From Pseudomonas phenolilytica (lineage in GTDB: Bacteria > Pseudomonadota > Gammaproteobacteria > Pseudomonadales > Pseudomonadaceae): 64,000 nucleotides of DNA. The stretch lies in NCBI RefSeq assembly GCF_021432765.1, contig NZ_CP058908.1, positions 264,001-328,000 on the forward strand. Reading direction: 5' to 3'. Position 1 is the first letter of the stretch. Every line of letters begins with the position of its first letter. Both the position numbers and the translations under genes were made by a program. Shown here in pieces: positions 1 to 8,824 of this stretch. The notes under the pieces are model-generated. The model saw nothing but the letters and a program-made list of their open reading frames with translations, ran no database searches and was not told the origin of the DNA.

Positions 1-1567
1 GGTCGGTGATGCGCATACCGACGTGGCCGTAGGCCTCGGCCAGCCTGACGAAGTCCGGCAGCGACTCCATGTAGGAGTGCGAGTAGCGACTGTTGTACAC
101 CATGTCCTGCCACTGGCGGACCATACCCAGCGCACCGTTGTTGAGGTTGATGATCTTCACCGGCAGATCGTACTGCAGGCAGGTGGACAGCTCCTGGATA
201 TTCATCTGGATGCTGCCCTCCCCCGTCACCACCGCGACATCGGCTTCGGGGAAATTCAGCTTCACGCCCATAGCTGCCGGCAGACCGAAGCCCATGGTGC
301 CGAGGCCGCCGGAGTTGAGCCAGCGGTTGGGTTTATCGAACTTGTAGTACTGGCAAGCGAACATCTGGTGCTGACCGACGTCCGAGGCAACATAGGCCTC
401 GCCCTTGGTCACTTCGCAGAGTATTTCGATGGCGGTCTGCGGCTTGATGATCGAACCATCGCCCTTGTCGTAGGGGAACAGCCCGCGGTTGCCGCGCCAC
501 TCATCGATCTGCTTCCACCAGCTGGCGACCGTCTCGGCGTTGGGCGCCTGGCCAATTTCCTTGACGATGGCGACCATCTCGGTCAGCACGCTGTCGACTG
601 GGCCGACGATCGGGATGTCGGCCTTGATGGTCTTGGAGATGGATGCCGGGTCGATGTCGATATGGATGATCTTGGCGTTCGGGCAGAACTTCGCCGCACC
701 ATTGATCACGCGGTCATCGAAACGCGCACCCACCGCCAGGATCACGTCGGAATGGTGCATAGCCAGGTTGGCGGTGTAGCTGCCGTGCATGCCAAGCATG
801 CCGACGAACTGGCGATCGCTGCCCGGATAGCATCCCAGGCCCATCAAGGTGTTGGTCACCGGCAGATTAAGCATCTTCGCCAGCTCGGTCAGCTGCGTCG
901 AGGCACCGCCCAGGACCACGCCGCCACCGGCGTAGATGATGGGCCGTTTGGCTCCCAGCAGGAGTTCCGCCGCTTTGCGAATCTGCCCCGAATGCCCACG
1001 CACAGCCGGGCTGTACGAACGCAGCTTGGCCTTCTTCGGGTAGACGTATTCGAATTTTTCGGCCGGGTTGGTCATATCCTTCGGGATGTCGATGACAACC
1101 GGCCCTGGACGCCCGGACTCGGCGAGATAGAACGCCTTCTTCATCACCTCGGGGATTTCCGACGGATGCTTGATCATGAAGCTGTGCTTCACGATGGGCC
1201 GGGAGATGCCGATCATGTCGGTTTCTTGGAAGGCATCAGTGCCGACCATGGTGCTGGGCACCTGACCGGAGATGACCACCATCGGGATCGAGTCCATGAA
1301 CGCTGTAGCGATACCGGTGATGGCGTTGGTCGCCCCAGGACCGGAGGTCACCAGCACCACGCCGGCCTTGCCGGTCGCACGCGCATAGCCATCGGCCATG
1401 TGGGTGGCAGCCTGCTCGTGACGAACCAGGATGTGCTCGATGGACTTTTCCTTGAAAAGTGCATCGTAGATATGCAGAACGGCACCGCCCGGGTACCCGT
1501 AGATGTATTTAACGCCTTCGTCACGCAGAAAGCGGACGACCATTTCAGCGCCGGATAAGAGTTCCAC
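1..1567 (-). CDS. ilvI: Acetolactate synthase large subunit, 3' end cut by window edge
   Basis: Catalytic subunit of acetohydroxyacid synthase, the thiamine-diphosphate enzyme that makes acetolactate or acetohydroxybutyrate in valine, leucine and isoleucine synthesis. The minus strand reads [12 protein letters not shown] from a GTG at 1567, then the TPP-binding glutamate region (H-E-Q-A-A), and at the left edge [12 protein letters not shown]. About 522 of roughly 575 residues are visible; the C-terminus is outside. The GTG start is chosen because AGAGG lies seven bases upstream and the N-terminus matches pseudomonad IlvI. ilvH and ilvC are expected further left. A 265-base leader precedes it if the proposed promoter at 1839-1867 is right. 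Confidence 0.95.
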   Translation of the reverse strand, partial: MELLSGAEMVVRFLRDEGVKYIYGYPGGAVLHIYDALFKEKSIEHILVRHEQAATHMADGYARATGKAGVVLVTSGPGATNAITGIATAFMDSIPMVVISGQVPSTMVGTDAFQETDMIGISRPIVKHSFMIKHPSEIPEVMKKAFYLAESGRPGPVVIDIPKDMTNPAEKFEYVYPKKAKLRSYSPAVRGHSGQIRKAAELLLGAKRPIIYAGGGVVLGGASTQLTELAKMLNLPVTNTLMGLGCYPGSDRQFVGMLGMHGSYTANLAMHHSDVILAVGARFDDRVINGAAKFCPNAKIIHIDIDPASISKTIKADIPIVGPVDSVLTEMVAIVKEIGQAPNAETVASWWKQIDEWRGNRGLFPYDKGDGSIIKPQTAIEILCEVTKGEAYVASDVGQHQMFACQYYKFDKPNRWLNSGGLGTMGFGLPAAMGVKLNFPEADVAVVTGEGSIQMNIQELSTCLQYDLPVKIINLNNGALGMVRQWQDMVYNSRYSHSYMESLPDFVRLAEAYGHVGMRITD

Positions 1568-1971
1568 GTTGTTCACCTCTGAAACGCCAGATAGCGACTC
1601 CCGGATCGGAGCCACCTGAAATAGGTTTACTGCCGGCAGGGCATGAGCGACGGTGGTCGCCGACTACGTCAGCCACTGACTGAGCCAGTATTGGAAGAAA
1701 CCCTGTTGTCGCGGGCTCTCCACCCAGCGCGAGGTAACGCGTTGCGGGTGATGCAGGTCGGCGCGGGTAGCACCTCATGTCTGTCTAGGCTGAGCCGGTA
1801 TCACTTGCGGCGAAGCGGCTCAGGACAGCAAGTTTCGGATTGTTCGGATTCGGCGCCGGCAAGTCAAGCTTGCCGTTGCGTTGAGGTACATTCAGGCTGT
1901 GATCTGGTGCAGCAGCGGCACCCGGGCTTTTGGGTATAGTGCCGCTGTTCCGCTCACACGAAGGAAAACAC
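1568..1971. other. Divergent intergenic region with a long ilvI leader
   Basis: A 404-base gap between ilvI (minus) and the DUF4124 gene (plus). It holds a plausible minus-strand sigma-70 promoter for ilvI (1839-1867), an imperfect hairpin at 1781-1828 built from CTGAGCCG/CGGCTCAG (1790-1797, 1816-1823) with an outer CTGTC/GACAG, and about 210 further leader bases. A minus-strand reading frame ending TAG at 1664-1666 encodes an aromatic-rich peptide but has only a weak GTG start at 1723. Towards the plus-strand gene, TATAGT at 1935-1940 could be a -10 element. No confident gene is seen. Confidence 0.5.
1839..1867 (-). promoter_or_regulatory. Candidate sigma-70 promoter for ilvI
   Basis: On the minus strand TTGACT (1862-1867) is followed after 17 bases by AACAAT (1839-1844). 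Transcription would begin near 1832, giving a leader of about 265 bases that starts at the 1781-1828 hairpin. The -35 matches consensus at 5 of 6 and the -10 at 4 of 6 positions. Inferred from spacing and position only. Confidence 0.35.
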
Positions 1972-2409
1972 ATGCGATCGATGGTTATTGTCGGCAGCCT
2001 CCTGCTCGCCCTGAGTAGCAGCACAATGGCCGCGCAGGTATACAAATGGGTCGACGCGCAGGGCATCACCCACTTCAGTGCGCAACCGCCGCAAGGCCAG
2101 GCCGCCCAAACTCTGAATACGGTCACACCGCCACCGAAGCCCGCCGCCGCCGAGCCAGACGCCAGTGAAAGCAGCGCGTCACTGGTGGATCAGGAGAAAA
2201 TCGACCGCAAGGTCAAGCAGCAGGTTGCCGAACAGGAAGCCGAGCGCAAGCGCTATTGCGAGACATTGCAGACTAACCTGGCGCAACTGCAAAACAATCC
2301 GCGCGTACGCGTCGAGGAAAACGGCGAAGTGCGCCGCCTGAAGGAAGAGGAACGCCAATCGCGCATTGCCGAAACGAAGCAAAAGATCGAGGAGAACTGC
2401 AAGCAGTAA
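1972..2409 (+). CDS. DUF4124 domain periplasmic protein
   Basis: A 145-residue secreted protein of unknown function. Residues 1-20 form a Sec signal peptide ending A-M-A-A, followed at once by the DUF4124 signature Q-V-Y-K-W-V-D-A-Q-G-I-T-H-F-S at about 21-35. The rest is Ala/Pro-rich, then a charged coiled-coil-like segment rich in E, K, Q and R (about 75-145). The ATG at 1972 is preferred over an upstream in-frame TTG because AAGGAAA lies just before it and it begins the signal peptide. It converges on yqcC. DUF4124 proteins are common in pseudomonads; no reaction is known to me. Confidence 0.85.
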   Translation: MRSMVIVGSLLLALSSSTMAAQVYKWVDAQGITHFSAQPPQGQAAQTLNTVTPPPKPAAAEPDASESSASLVDQEKIDRKVKQQVAEQEAERKRYCETLQTNLAQLQNNPRVRVEENGEVRRLKEEERQSRIAETKQKIEENCKQ

Positions 2410-2453
2410 AACCTCCTCGCCCCTGGTCCGACGCGCAGCGCCGCCTCGCGGCG

Positions 2454-2774
2454 TTATTCGTTGGCAATCAGACGATCGAATTCGAGCAGAGCAGCAAGCA
2501 AGCCCCCCACGGGGCGCTCCCGATACACCACCTCTGCCATCGGATGGATACCGGACACCGACGGCAAAGGCTGACCCTCCTCAAGAATCACCTTCATCCG
2601 CGGCAGGAAAATCCACTGCAGCCATTCCTCGAACTCCAGCGTGTCGACACAGAACGGCTCAGCGCTAGCCAGCGCCACGGGCGACGGCGGCACTGACGCC
2701 CACAGCCCGAGCACACGCAATTCCCGCTCGATCAGCAGCAACTGCTGCGCCACGTCCGCTAGCCGCTCGTCCAT
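2454..2774 (-). CDS. yqcC: YqcC family protein (DUF446)
   Basis: A 106-residue protein of the YqcC/DUF446 family, small helical cytosolic proteins of unknown biochemical role. The family-typical W-x-W/F-L-P-R-M segment is visible (E-W-L-Q-W-I-F-L-P-R-M-K near residues 50-60), followed by a P-L-P region. No signal peptide or membrane segment. Its ATG overlaps the TAA of lpoP by one base (TAATG), so the two are almost certainly translationally coupled and co-transcribed. Its job in a cell-wall gene cluster cannot be read from sequence. Confidence 0.85.
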   Translation of the reverse strand: MDERLADVAQQLLLIERELRVLGLWASVPPSPVALASAEPFCVDTLEFEEWLQWIFLPRMKVILEEGQPLPSVSGIHPMAEVVYRERPVGGLLAALLEFDRLIANE

Positions 2775-3493
2775 TACAGCGCGACCTTGGCGCGCTCGCG
2801 CGCCTGGGCCGCACCCGCGGCATCACCCTGGCGTTCCCGCGCCTGGGCGATCAGCTCCCACAGGCTGGCTTGCAGAGCAGGTCGTCCGCTGGCGTAGCTC
2901 AGACCGCGACGGGAAAGCTGCTCGGCCTGTACCGCATCGCCCTGCGCCAGCCGCACCTGTGCCAGGCGGTAGAGCACCTGCGGCTCACGCGGAGCGATCC
3001 GTTGCGCGCGCTCCAGGCTGGAGGCGGCGCCGTTGAGATCACCACTGCCCTGCAACTGCTGTGCGGTGGTCAACAGCGCCAGCACCGGGCCGTCAAGCTG
3101 TTCGTCGGCCGAAAGGCCGCGCGAAGAGGGAATGCCGCTCGGCTGCGGCGCGGGCGCTGGAGCGGCCATGGAGGGTGCGGACGGCGGTGCAGCATTCCAC
3201 GCACCCTGAGTCATCGGCGCAGGATCGATCGAGCCGACGATGCCGCCATCCGGTGCTGCGTAAGTCTGCAGCGGCGCCGAAGTGCCCTGCGGCACCATTA
3301 CCGTCACACCGGAATCCTCCGGCAGCGCCCGGGGCGCAGGAGCGCCGCCCGGCGCCCGGTACGCCTGGCGCGCGGCCATTTCTTCGGAAACCGGCGCACC
3401 CGCATCAACCACCGGGATCGCCCGTCGGTCAACCGTGGCGCATCCGGGAAGCAGGGCCGCGGCGGCCAGTAAGATCATCCATTGCCTGTTCAA
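2774..3493 (-). CDS. lpoP: Outer-membrane lipoprotein activator of PBP1b, TPR protein
   Basis: A 239-residue lipoprotein. A short signal sequence ends in L-L-P-G-C, with lipid-bearing Cys18; a Pro/Ala-rich linker follows (about 20-125), then TPR-like helices (about 130-235, e.g. A-Q-Q-L-Q-G-S-G-D-L-N-G-A-A-S-S-L-E-R-A). Position directly beside mrcB and the lipobox-linker-TPR build match P. aeruginosa LpoP, the PBP1b activator, which is established for that species; identity here is by context and architecture. It starts with TTG at 3493, supported by AGAGG eight bases upstream and the immediate signal sequence. mrcB ends 43 bases before it, so mrcB-lpoP-yqcC look like one unit. Confidence 0.85.
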   Translation of the reverse strand: MNRQWMILLAAAALLPGCATVDRRAIPVVDAGAPVSEEMAARQAYRAPGGAPAPRALPEDSGVTVMVPQGTSAPLQTYAAPDGGIVGSIDPAPMTQGAWNAAPPSAPSMAAPAPAPQPSGIPSSRGLSADEQLDGPVLALLTTAQQLQGSGDLNGAASSLERAQRIAPREPQVLYRLAQVRLAQGDAVQAEQLSRRGLSYASGRPALQASLWELIAQARERQGDAAGAAQARERAKVAL

Positions 3494-3536
3494 TCTGCAA
3501 ACCTCTTAAAAAACGCGAATAGCCAAATCCGGCGAA

Positions 3537-5849
3537 TCACTGCAGCCAGCCTCGTACCCAGTCCATGACCGATTCGGCCGGTGCCTGGAGCCCGCAGCCA
3601 GGCCCGGCGGCCGGCTCACTGCCGCGAATATAGGGCATCTGCACCGCGCCCGGGCAGCGCTGGTCGGTCGCCTGGCCGCTACCGGAGTCGACCCAGACCT
3701 GCACGACATTGTCCGGCAGCGGCATGTTCAGCGGCAGCGGATCGGCGCGGCGCATGAAATCGGTCCAGACCTGCAGCGCCCCGGTGGCGCCGGTCAGCGA
3801 GGTCTTGCCGTTGTCGTCGCGACCAAGCCAGACCACCGCCAGCAGATCCTGGCTGAAGCCGGCAAACCAGCTGTCGCGCGAATCGTTGGTGGTTCCGGTC
3901 TTGCCGGCCAGATTCAGCGACCGTGGCAGGCGGTTGTAGGCCGAGCGCCCGGTCCCCTCGTGCATCGCCCGCTGCATTGCGTACTGCGTGAGGTAGATAG
4001 CGCCAGCATCGAAGCGCTGCTCGATCTGGAACGGGTAGCGCTTGAGCGGCTCGCCGGTGGCGGTCAGCACGCTGCGAATGCCGCGCAACGGCGTGTTGAA
4101 ACCGCCGTTGGCAAGGGTCTGGTACATATCCGCGACCTCGATCGGCCGCAAGCCGCCGGCTCCTAGCAGCATCGACGGATAGGCCGGCCAGTCCGGCGTG
4201 GCGCCAAGGCGTGCCAGCGTCTTGAGCACAGTCGGCACACCGAGATCGAGCCCCAGACGCGCTGTCGACAGGTTGTAGGAGTTCGCCAGCGCTTGATACA
4301 GGTATACCGTGCCATAGGCCTGGCGACCATAGTTCTGCGGCTTCCAGACCTTGCCGTCGCCACCCTTGACCGAAAACGGCTCGTCCTCCAGCAGGCTGGT
4401 CAGCGTGTACTGACTGGGCCGCTCCAGCGCGGCGAGATAGATCGCCGGCTTGATCAACGAGCCGATTGGCCGCACCGCATCCAACGCCCGGTTGAAGCCC
4501 GCATAGCCCGGTTGCCGACTGCCGAGCATGGCCTGGATCTCGCCGGTTTCCGGGTTGGTCACCAGCATCGCGCCCTCGACGGCTTCCGCACCCTTGCCGA
4601 GGCGCTTGAGCGTCTCGCTCATCGCCGACTCAGCCTTGAGCTGCAGAATCGGATCGAAGCTGGTGAAGACGCGCAGCCCCTCCTCGGTGAGGTCCTCTTC
4701 GCGGTAGTCCTCGCGCAGCTGGCGCTTGACCAGATCGAGAAACGCCGGATAGGAACTGTCCGCCATGCTGCCGCGCTGCGTAACCCCGAGCGGCAACTGC
4801 TTGGCCACCGCGGCCTCCTCCGCGGTCACCACCTGCTGCTCGGCCAGCATGTCGAGAATAAGGTTGCGACGCTCCAGCGCGCGCTCCGGATTGCGCCGCG
4901 GGTTGTAATAGGTCGGCCCCTTGACCATCCCCACCAGCAGCGCCACCTGATGCAGCTTGAGCTCGGCCAGCGGCCGGCCGAAGAAGTACTGGCTGGCCAA
5001 ACCGAAGCCATGAATCGCGCGTCGACCGTCCTGTCCGAGGAACACCTCGTTGAGGTAGGCCTCGAGAATCTCCTGCTTGTCGTAATGCAGTTCCAGCAGC
5101 ACCGCCATCATCGCCTCGGTGGCCTTGCGGCTGAGGCTGCGCTCGTTGGTCAGATAGAAGTTCTTGACCAGCTGCTGGGTCAGCGTACTGCCGCCCTGAC
5201 GCACCTGGCCGGCCGTCAGGTTGACCCACACGGCGCGAGCGATCGACTTGGGCGATACGCCGAAATGTTCAAAGAATTCGCGGTCTTCGACCGCCACCAG
5301 CGTCTCCACCAGATACGGCGGCACCTGATCGAGCTTGATCAGGATGCGATCCTCGTTATGCGCCGGATACAGCCCGCCGATCAGCAGCGGCTCGAGCCGC
5401 GCGACTGCCAGCTGGCCGCCGTTGGCACGATTGAGCCCCGCGACGAAGTCACCGGAAAAGCGCACGCGCACTCGCTGCGACTCCTCCGCGCCCTCGTAGA
5501 ACTGGAAGCCGCGGGTATGCAGCTCGACGTTGTTGCCGGCGACCGAAGCACTACCCGGACCACTGACAGCCTTCTCGCGGCGATAGCCCAGCGCGTCGAG
5601 TTCGGTGAGGAAGTCGTCCTTGGCCAGCTTCTGCCCGACGAACAGTTCGAGCGGCCGAGCGTAGACCTTGGCGGGGATGGTCCAGCGCTTGCCGGAGAAT
5701 TTCTCCTGCACCACGGCATCCAGGTATATGGCGAATCCGGCGAGGATCACCACGCCGACGATAGAGAGTTTCAGCACCCACCCCAACCAAGGGCGAGCAC
5801 CACCGGCACGGCGTTTCGAGCGGGTACGGGAAGAGCGGGATCTAGTCAT
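3537..5849 (-). CDS. mrcB: Penicillin-binding protein 1B, bifunctional
   Basis: A 770-residue class A PBP that polymerises glycan strands and cross-links peptides in the periplasm. It has a basic cytoplasmic tail (1-25), a membrane anchor (about 26-48), a UB2H-like domain (about 60-150), a GT51 transglycosylase with catalytic E-D-R-E-F-F near 193 and Q-G-G-S-T-L-T-Q-Q, and a transpeptidase with S-L-I-K (catalytic Ser), S-Y-N and K-T-G-T motifs. Length is normal. The start is shared with other pseudomonads, yet a -10 box lies only nine bases upstream, which would make the message nearly leaderless. lpoP follows. Confidence 0.97.
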   Translation of the reverse strand: MTRSRSSRTRSKRRAGGARPWLGWVLKLSIVGVVILAGFAIYLDAVVQEKFSGKRWTIPAKVYARPLELFVGQKLAKDDFLTELDALGYRREKAVSGPGSASVAGNNVELHTRGFQFYEGAEESQRVRVRFSGDFVAGLNRANGGQLAVARLEPLLIGGLYPAHNEDRILIKLDQVPPYLVETLVAVEDREFFEHFGVSPKSIARAVWVNLTAGQVRQGGSTLTQQLVKNFYLTNERSLSRKATEAMMAVLLELHYDKQEILEAYLNEVFLGQDGRRAIHGFGLASQYFFGRPLAELKLHQVALLVGMVKGPTYYNPRRNPERALERRNLILDMLAEQQVVTAEEAAVAKQLPLGVTQRGSMADSSYPAFLDLVKRQLREDYREEDLTEEGLRVFTSFDPILQLKAESAMSETLKRLGKGAEAVEGAMLVTNPETGEIQAMLGSRQPGYAGFNRALDAVRPIGSLIKPAIYLAALERPSQYTLTSLLEDEPFSVKGGDGKVWKPQNYGRQAYGTVYLYQALANSYNLSTARLGLDLGVPTVLKTLARLGATPDWPAYPSMLLGAGGLRPIEVADMYQTLANGGFNTPLRGIRSVLTATGEPLKRYPFQIEQRFDAGAIYLTQYAMQRAMHEGTGRSAYNRLPRSLNLAGKTGTTNDSRDSWFAGFSQDLLAVVWLGRDDNGKTSLTGATGALQVWTDFMRRADPLPLNMPLPDNVVQVWVDSGSGQATDQRCPGAVQMPYIRGSEPAAGPGCGLQAPAESVMDWVRGWLQ

Positions 5850-5857
5850 GGCGGCGC

Positions 5858-5886
5858 ATTATACGCAGCTTTGCCGTGACGGTCAG
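5858..5886 (-). promoter_or_regulatory. Candidate mrcB promoter abutting the start codon
   Basis: Minus strand CTGACC (5881-5886), 17-base spacer, TATAAT (5858-5863). The mrcB ATG occupies 5847-5849, so the expected transcription start near 5851 leaves a leader of one or two bases. No Shine-Dalgarno is visible in the short gap. Confidence 0.45.
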
Positions 5887-5902
5887 ACGCCCTCTCGGCG
5901 GT

Positions 5903-5930
5903 TTGCAGCCTGGGCCTCAGTCGCCATAAT
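5903..5930 (+). promoter_or_regulatory. Candidate promoter for the kinase/ATPase fusion gene
   Basis: TTGCAG (5903-5908), 16-base spacer, CATAAT (5925-5930), with a GTG start downstream at 6008 behind AAGGAAAG. It lies back to back with the mrcB promoter. Confidence 0.4.
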
Positions 5931-6007
5931 GCCGGGGTTTTCGACCGCGTGACGGGCTTCTCAGCGAAGCGCCACGCTGCTTTCAACAACTTCAACAAGG
6001 AAAGACC

Positions 6008-7570
6008 GTGAGCCAAGCACTGATCGCCGCCCTGCAGAATCCGGCCCTCTATCCGCATCCGGTCAACGACTTGCGGGTCATCGAAACACACATCTCCTGG
6101 GTCATTCTCACCGGCCAATTCGCCTACAAGATCAAGAAGCCGGTGGACTTCGGCTTTCTCGACTTCACTGCGCTGGCGGCACGCAAGCACTTCTGCGAAG
6201 AAGAACTGCGCCTGAACCAGCGCATGGCTGCCGGCCTGTACCTGGAGGTGCTGCCGATCACCGGTAGCGAACAGGCGCCGCAGCTGAATGGCGCGGGTGC
6301 CCCCATTGAATATGCGCTGAAAATGCGCGAATTTCCGCAATCGCAATTGCTGGCGGAAATCCAGGCGCGCGGCGAGCTGACCGACGCTCACATCGATGCG
6401 CTGGCGCGGCAGATCGCCTCCTTCCACCTGCAGACCCCGCAGGTGGCCGCTAATCACCCGCTCAACACACCCGAGGCGATCGTCGCGCCGATGCGACAGA
6501 ACTTCGAGCAGATTCGCCCATTGCTGAGCGAAGACGCCGATCTGCGTCAGCTCGACGCCCTGCAGGAATGGACCGAAACCAGCATCAGCCGTCTGTGGCC
6601 GCTGCTCCAGCGGCGCTGCCAGGAAGGCTTCGTCCGCGAATGTCACGGCGATCTGCACCTGGGCAACGCCACACTGATCGACGGCGAGGTGGTGCTGTTC
6701 GACTGCATCGAATTCAACGAGCCGTTCCGCCTGATCGACATCGCTTCGGATGCCGCCTTCCTCGCGATGGACCTCGAGGACCGCGGCCTGAAATGCCAGG
6801 CACGACGCTTCCTCAATGGCTGGCTGGAGCACACCGGCGACTACGCCGCGCTCGAGCTGCTCAACCTGTACAAGGCCTATCGTGCCCTGGTGCGCGCCAA
6901 GGTCAGCCTGTTCCGTCTGTATCAGGAGCAGGACGCGGTGGAGCGCAAGGTGATCCTGCGTCAGTACCGCAGCTACGCCAACCTCGCGGAGAGCTACAGC
7001 GCCATCCCGTCGCGCTTTCTGGCGATCACCCACGGTGTATCGGCCGTCGGCAAGAGCCATGTGGCGCTGCGTCTGGTCGAAGCCCTGGGCACCGTGCGCC
7101 TGCGCTCGGATGTCGAGCGCAAGCGCCTGTACGGGGTGCAGGCGGCCGACCAGCAAGGCCACCTCAACGCCGGCATTTACAGTCAGGATGCCAGCGCAGC
7201 GACCTACCAGCGGTTGCACCAGCTTGCCGAACACGCCTTGCTCGCTGGCTTTCCGGTCGTCATCGACGCGACATACCTCAAGCAGGCGCAGCGCGAAGCG
7301 GCCTGGCAGATTGCCGAAGCCACCGGCGTACCCTTTCTGATCCTCGACTGCCATGCGCCGGATGCGGTGCTGGATCAGTGGCTCGCGCAGCGCCAGGCCG
7401 AGGGGGGTGACCCTTCGGATGCCACGCAGGAGGTGATCCGTGCGCAGCAAGCCGGTCGCGATCCGCTCAGCGAGCAGGAACAGTCGCGCAGCCGGCGCAT
7501 CGACACCCACGATGCCGGCAGCCTCGACAGCTTGGTCGAAGCCATTCGCCAGCATCTGCCGGGCGTCTGA
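6008..7570 (+). CDS. Phosphotransferase-like / P-loop ATPase fusion protein
   Basis: A 520-residue two-domain protein. Residues 1-330 resemble the aminoglycoside phosphotransferase/choline kinase fold, with catalytic-loop H-G-D-L-H-L-G-N near 215 and V-L-F-D-C-I-E-F-N near 230. Residues 340-515 are a P-loop kinase-like ATPase with Walker A G-V-S-A-V-G-K-S. This matches the COG2187-COG0645 fusion family widely annotated as AAA family ATPase or aminoglycoside phosphotransferase family protein; the substrate is unknown and an antibiotic-resistance role should not be assumed. The GTG at 6008 follows a good ribosome site. The same gene sits next to mrcB in P. aeruginosa. Confidence 0.85.
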   Translation: MSQALIAALQNPALYPHPVNDLRVIETHISWVILTGQFAYKIKKPVDFGFLDFTALAARKHFCEEELRLNQRMAAGLYLEVLPITGSEQAPQLNGAGAPIEYALKMREFPQSQLLAEIQARGELTDAHIDALARQIASFHLQTPQVAANHPLNTPEAIVAPMRQNFEQIRPLLSEDADLRQLDALQEWTETSISRLWPLLQRRCQEGFVRECHGDLHLGNATLIDGEVVLFDCIEFNEPFRLIDIASDAAFLAMDLEDRGLKCQARRFLNGWLEHTGDYAALELLNLYKAYRALVRAKVSLFRLYQEQDAVERKVILRQYRSYANLAESYSAIPSRFLAITHGVSAVGKSHVALRLVEALGTVRLRSDVERKRLYGVQAADQQGHLNAGIYSQDASAATYQRLHQLAEHALLAGFPVVIDATYLKQAQREAAWQIAEATGVPFLILDCHAPDAVLDQWLAQRQAEGGDPSDATQEVIRAQQAGRDPLSEQEQSRSRRIDTHDAGSLDSLVEAIRQHLPGV

Positions 7571-7640
7571 GCCAGGGGCACCGCGAGCAGATCGTGGCGC
7601 CCCTTCTATACTCACACGCACCTCTACGCGGAAACCGAAC

Positions 7641-8435
7641 ATGTCCGGCTGCTCCACGCCCACACCGCCCGCACCTCAGGCCGCACGTGACAGCGTCGAA
7701 CTGTTCTCGGTACGCGCCAGCGGCTATGCGCAGTTTCGCCCGCATTACCCAGCCAGCCTGTTCGCCTGGCTGGCCGGTCAATGCCGGCAAACCGGCATGG
7801 CGCTGGATATCGCCGCCGGCAATGGCCAGGCCAGCCTGCCGCTGCAGCAGCACTTCCGTCGCGTGCTCGCCTGTGACGCCAGCGCCGCGCAATTGGATGC
7901 AGGCGCGCACTGGGAGTCCGTCGAGCGATTCGTCGCGGAGGCCGAACAGTTGCCGCTCAAGGACAACCAGCTGGATCTGATCGTGGTGGCCCAGGCGCTG
8001 CACTGGTTCGCCTCGCCGGCCTTCTTTGCCCAGGCGCGCCGGGCGCTGAAACCGGGCGGGCTGTTCTGCGCCTGGTGCTATAGCTTGCTGGAAATTGATC
8101 CGGCGCTGGACGAAATCGTCAATCGACTGCACGGCAAGACGCTCGCCGGATACTGGCCGACCGGCCGCGCAAGCGTCGACGCCGGTTATCGGGACATTCA
8201 TCTGCCTTTCGCGCGACTCGCCGTTCCGCCCTTCGCCCTCGAGGCGACCTGGAGCTTCGATCAGCTGATCGGCTACCTGCGTACCTGGTCGGCCGTGACG
8301 AAGTGGCAGCAAACGCACGGCAGCGACCCGATTGCCATCGTACAGGCTTCGCTGCGCGAGGCGTGGGGCGATGTGCAGGCGTCACGACGCGTTCGTTGGC
8401 CACTCCATTTTCTTGCAGGTTATTCCACCCAGTAG
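7641..8435 (+). CDS. Class I SAM-dependent methyltransferase
   Basis: A 264-residue Methyltransf_11-type protein. Motif I appears as A-L-D-I-A-A-G-N-G-Q-A-S near residue 55, the acidic motif II as V-L-A-C-D-A-S, and motif IV as L-D-L-I-V-V-A-Q-A-L-H-W-F, where the H-W-F end is typical of the trans-aconitate/ubiquinone-like methyltransferase family. The ATG at 7641 is chosen because the upstream in-frame extension would overlap the preceding gene and the family N-terminus (F-x-x-R-A-x-x-Y-x-x-F-R-P) follows it. The acceptor substrate cannot be predicted. Confidence 0.85.
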   Translation: MSGCSTPTPPAPQAARDSVELFSVRASGYAQFRPHYPASLFAWLAGQCRQTGMALDIAAGNGQASLPLQQHFRRVLACDASAAQLDAGAHWESVERFVAEAEQLPLKDNQLDLIVVAQALHWFASPAFFAQARRALKPGGLFCAWCYSLLEIDPALDEIVNRLHGKTLAGYWPTGRASVDAGYRDIHLPFARLAVPPFALEATWSFDQLIGYLRTWSAVTKWQQTHGSDPIAIVQASLREAWGDVQASRRVRWPLHFLAGYSTQ

Positions 8436-8453
8436 CTACGCAAGGAAGCTGCC

Positions 8454-8720
8454 ATGCACGATGAACTGCTCACCCTGCGCAACCTCGGCAAGACTTCCTC
8501 ACAGTGGCTGCACGCCTCCGGCATTCATACCGCCGCCGACCTGCGCCGTCTCGGCGCGGTAGGCTCTTACCGGGCGGTCAAGGCCCGCGGTTTCAGCGCC
8601 TCCCGCGTACTCCTGTATGCCATCGAAGGCGCGCTGCGCGATCTGCCTTGGCAGGAGCTTCCGACGTCGCTGAAGGACGAGCTGAACCGGCTTCTCGACG
8701 AAGGTCACAATAAGAGCTAG
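8454..8720 (+). CDS. TfoX/Sxy C-terminal domain protein
   Basis: An 88-residue protein consisting only of the TfoX C-terminal helical domain: L-R-N-L-G-K-x-S-x-x-W-L near 7-18, then G-I-x-T-A-A-D-L-R-R-L-G-A and a V-K-A-R-G-F/L-L-Y-A-I-E-G-A-L pattern. TfoX in Haemophilus and Vibrio governs competence, but the N-terminal domain is absent here, so such a role is unsupported; stand-alone TfoX_C proteins are common in pseudomonads. It starts 18 bases after the methyltransferase stop, probably in one transcript. Confidence 0.85.
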   Translation: MHDELLTLRNLGKTSSQWLHASGIHTAADLRRLGAVGSYRAVKARGFSASRVLLYAIEGALRDLPWQELPTSLKDELNRLLDEGHNKS

Positions 8721-8824
8721 CTCACAACCTCCACCGGCCAGGATTTACTCCCCCAAAGGCCGTGCCTATTGTGCGCCAACCGCATCAGCCATCGATTTCG
8801 CCTGTTCGTTCAAGGATTACCGAC

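Noticed and set aside
23..1558. 511-residue plus-strand open frame opposite ilvI
   Set aside because: It is the antisense of a clear acetolactate synthase; high GC leaves the opposite frame open.
1681..1740. GGGTGGAG-like string in the ilvI leader suggesting a T-box
   Set aside because: The T-box antiterminator sequence and specifier stem are not present, and T-boxes are rare in this group.
4293..5879. 528-residue plus-strand open frame opposite mrcB
   Set aside because: Antisense shadow of PBP1b, with no family resemblance or ribosome site.
6008..7570. Possible aminoglycoside resistance gene
   Set aside because: The phosphotransferase-like domain is part of a conserved housekeeping fusion with a P-loop ATPase beside mrcB; nothing indicates antibiotic substrates.
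8454..8720. Competence regulator TfoX
   Set aside because: Only the C-terminal domain is encoded and no competence genes are near.
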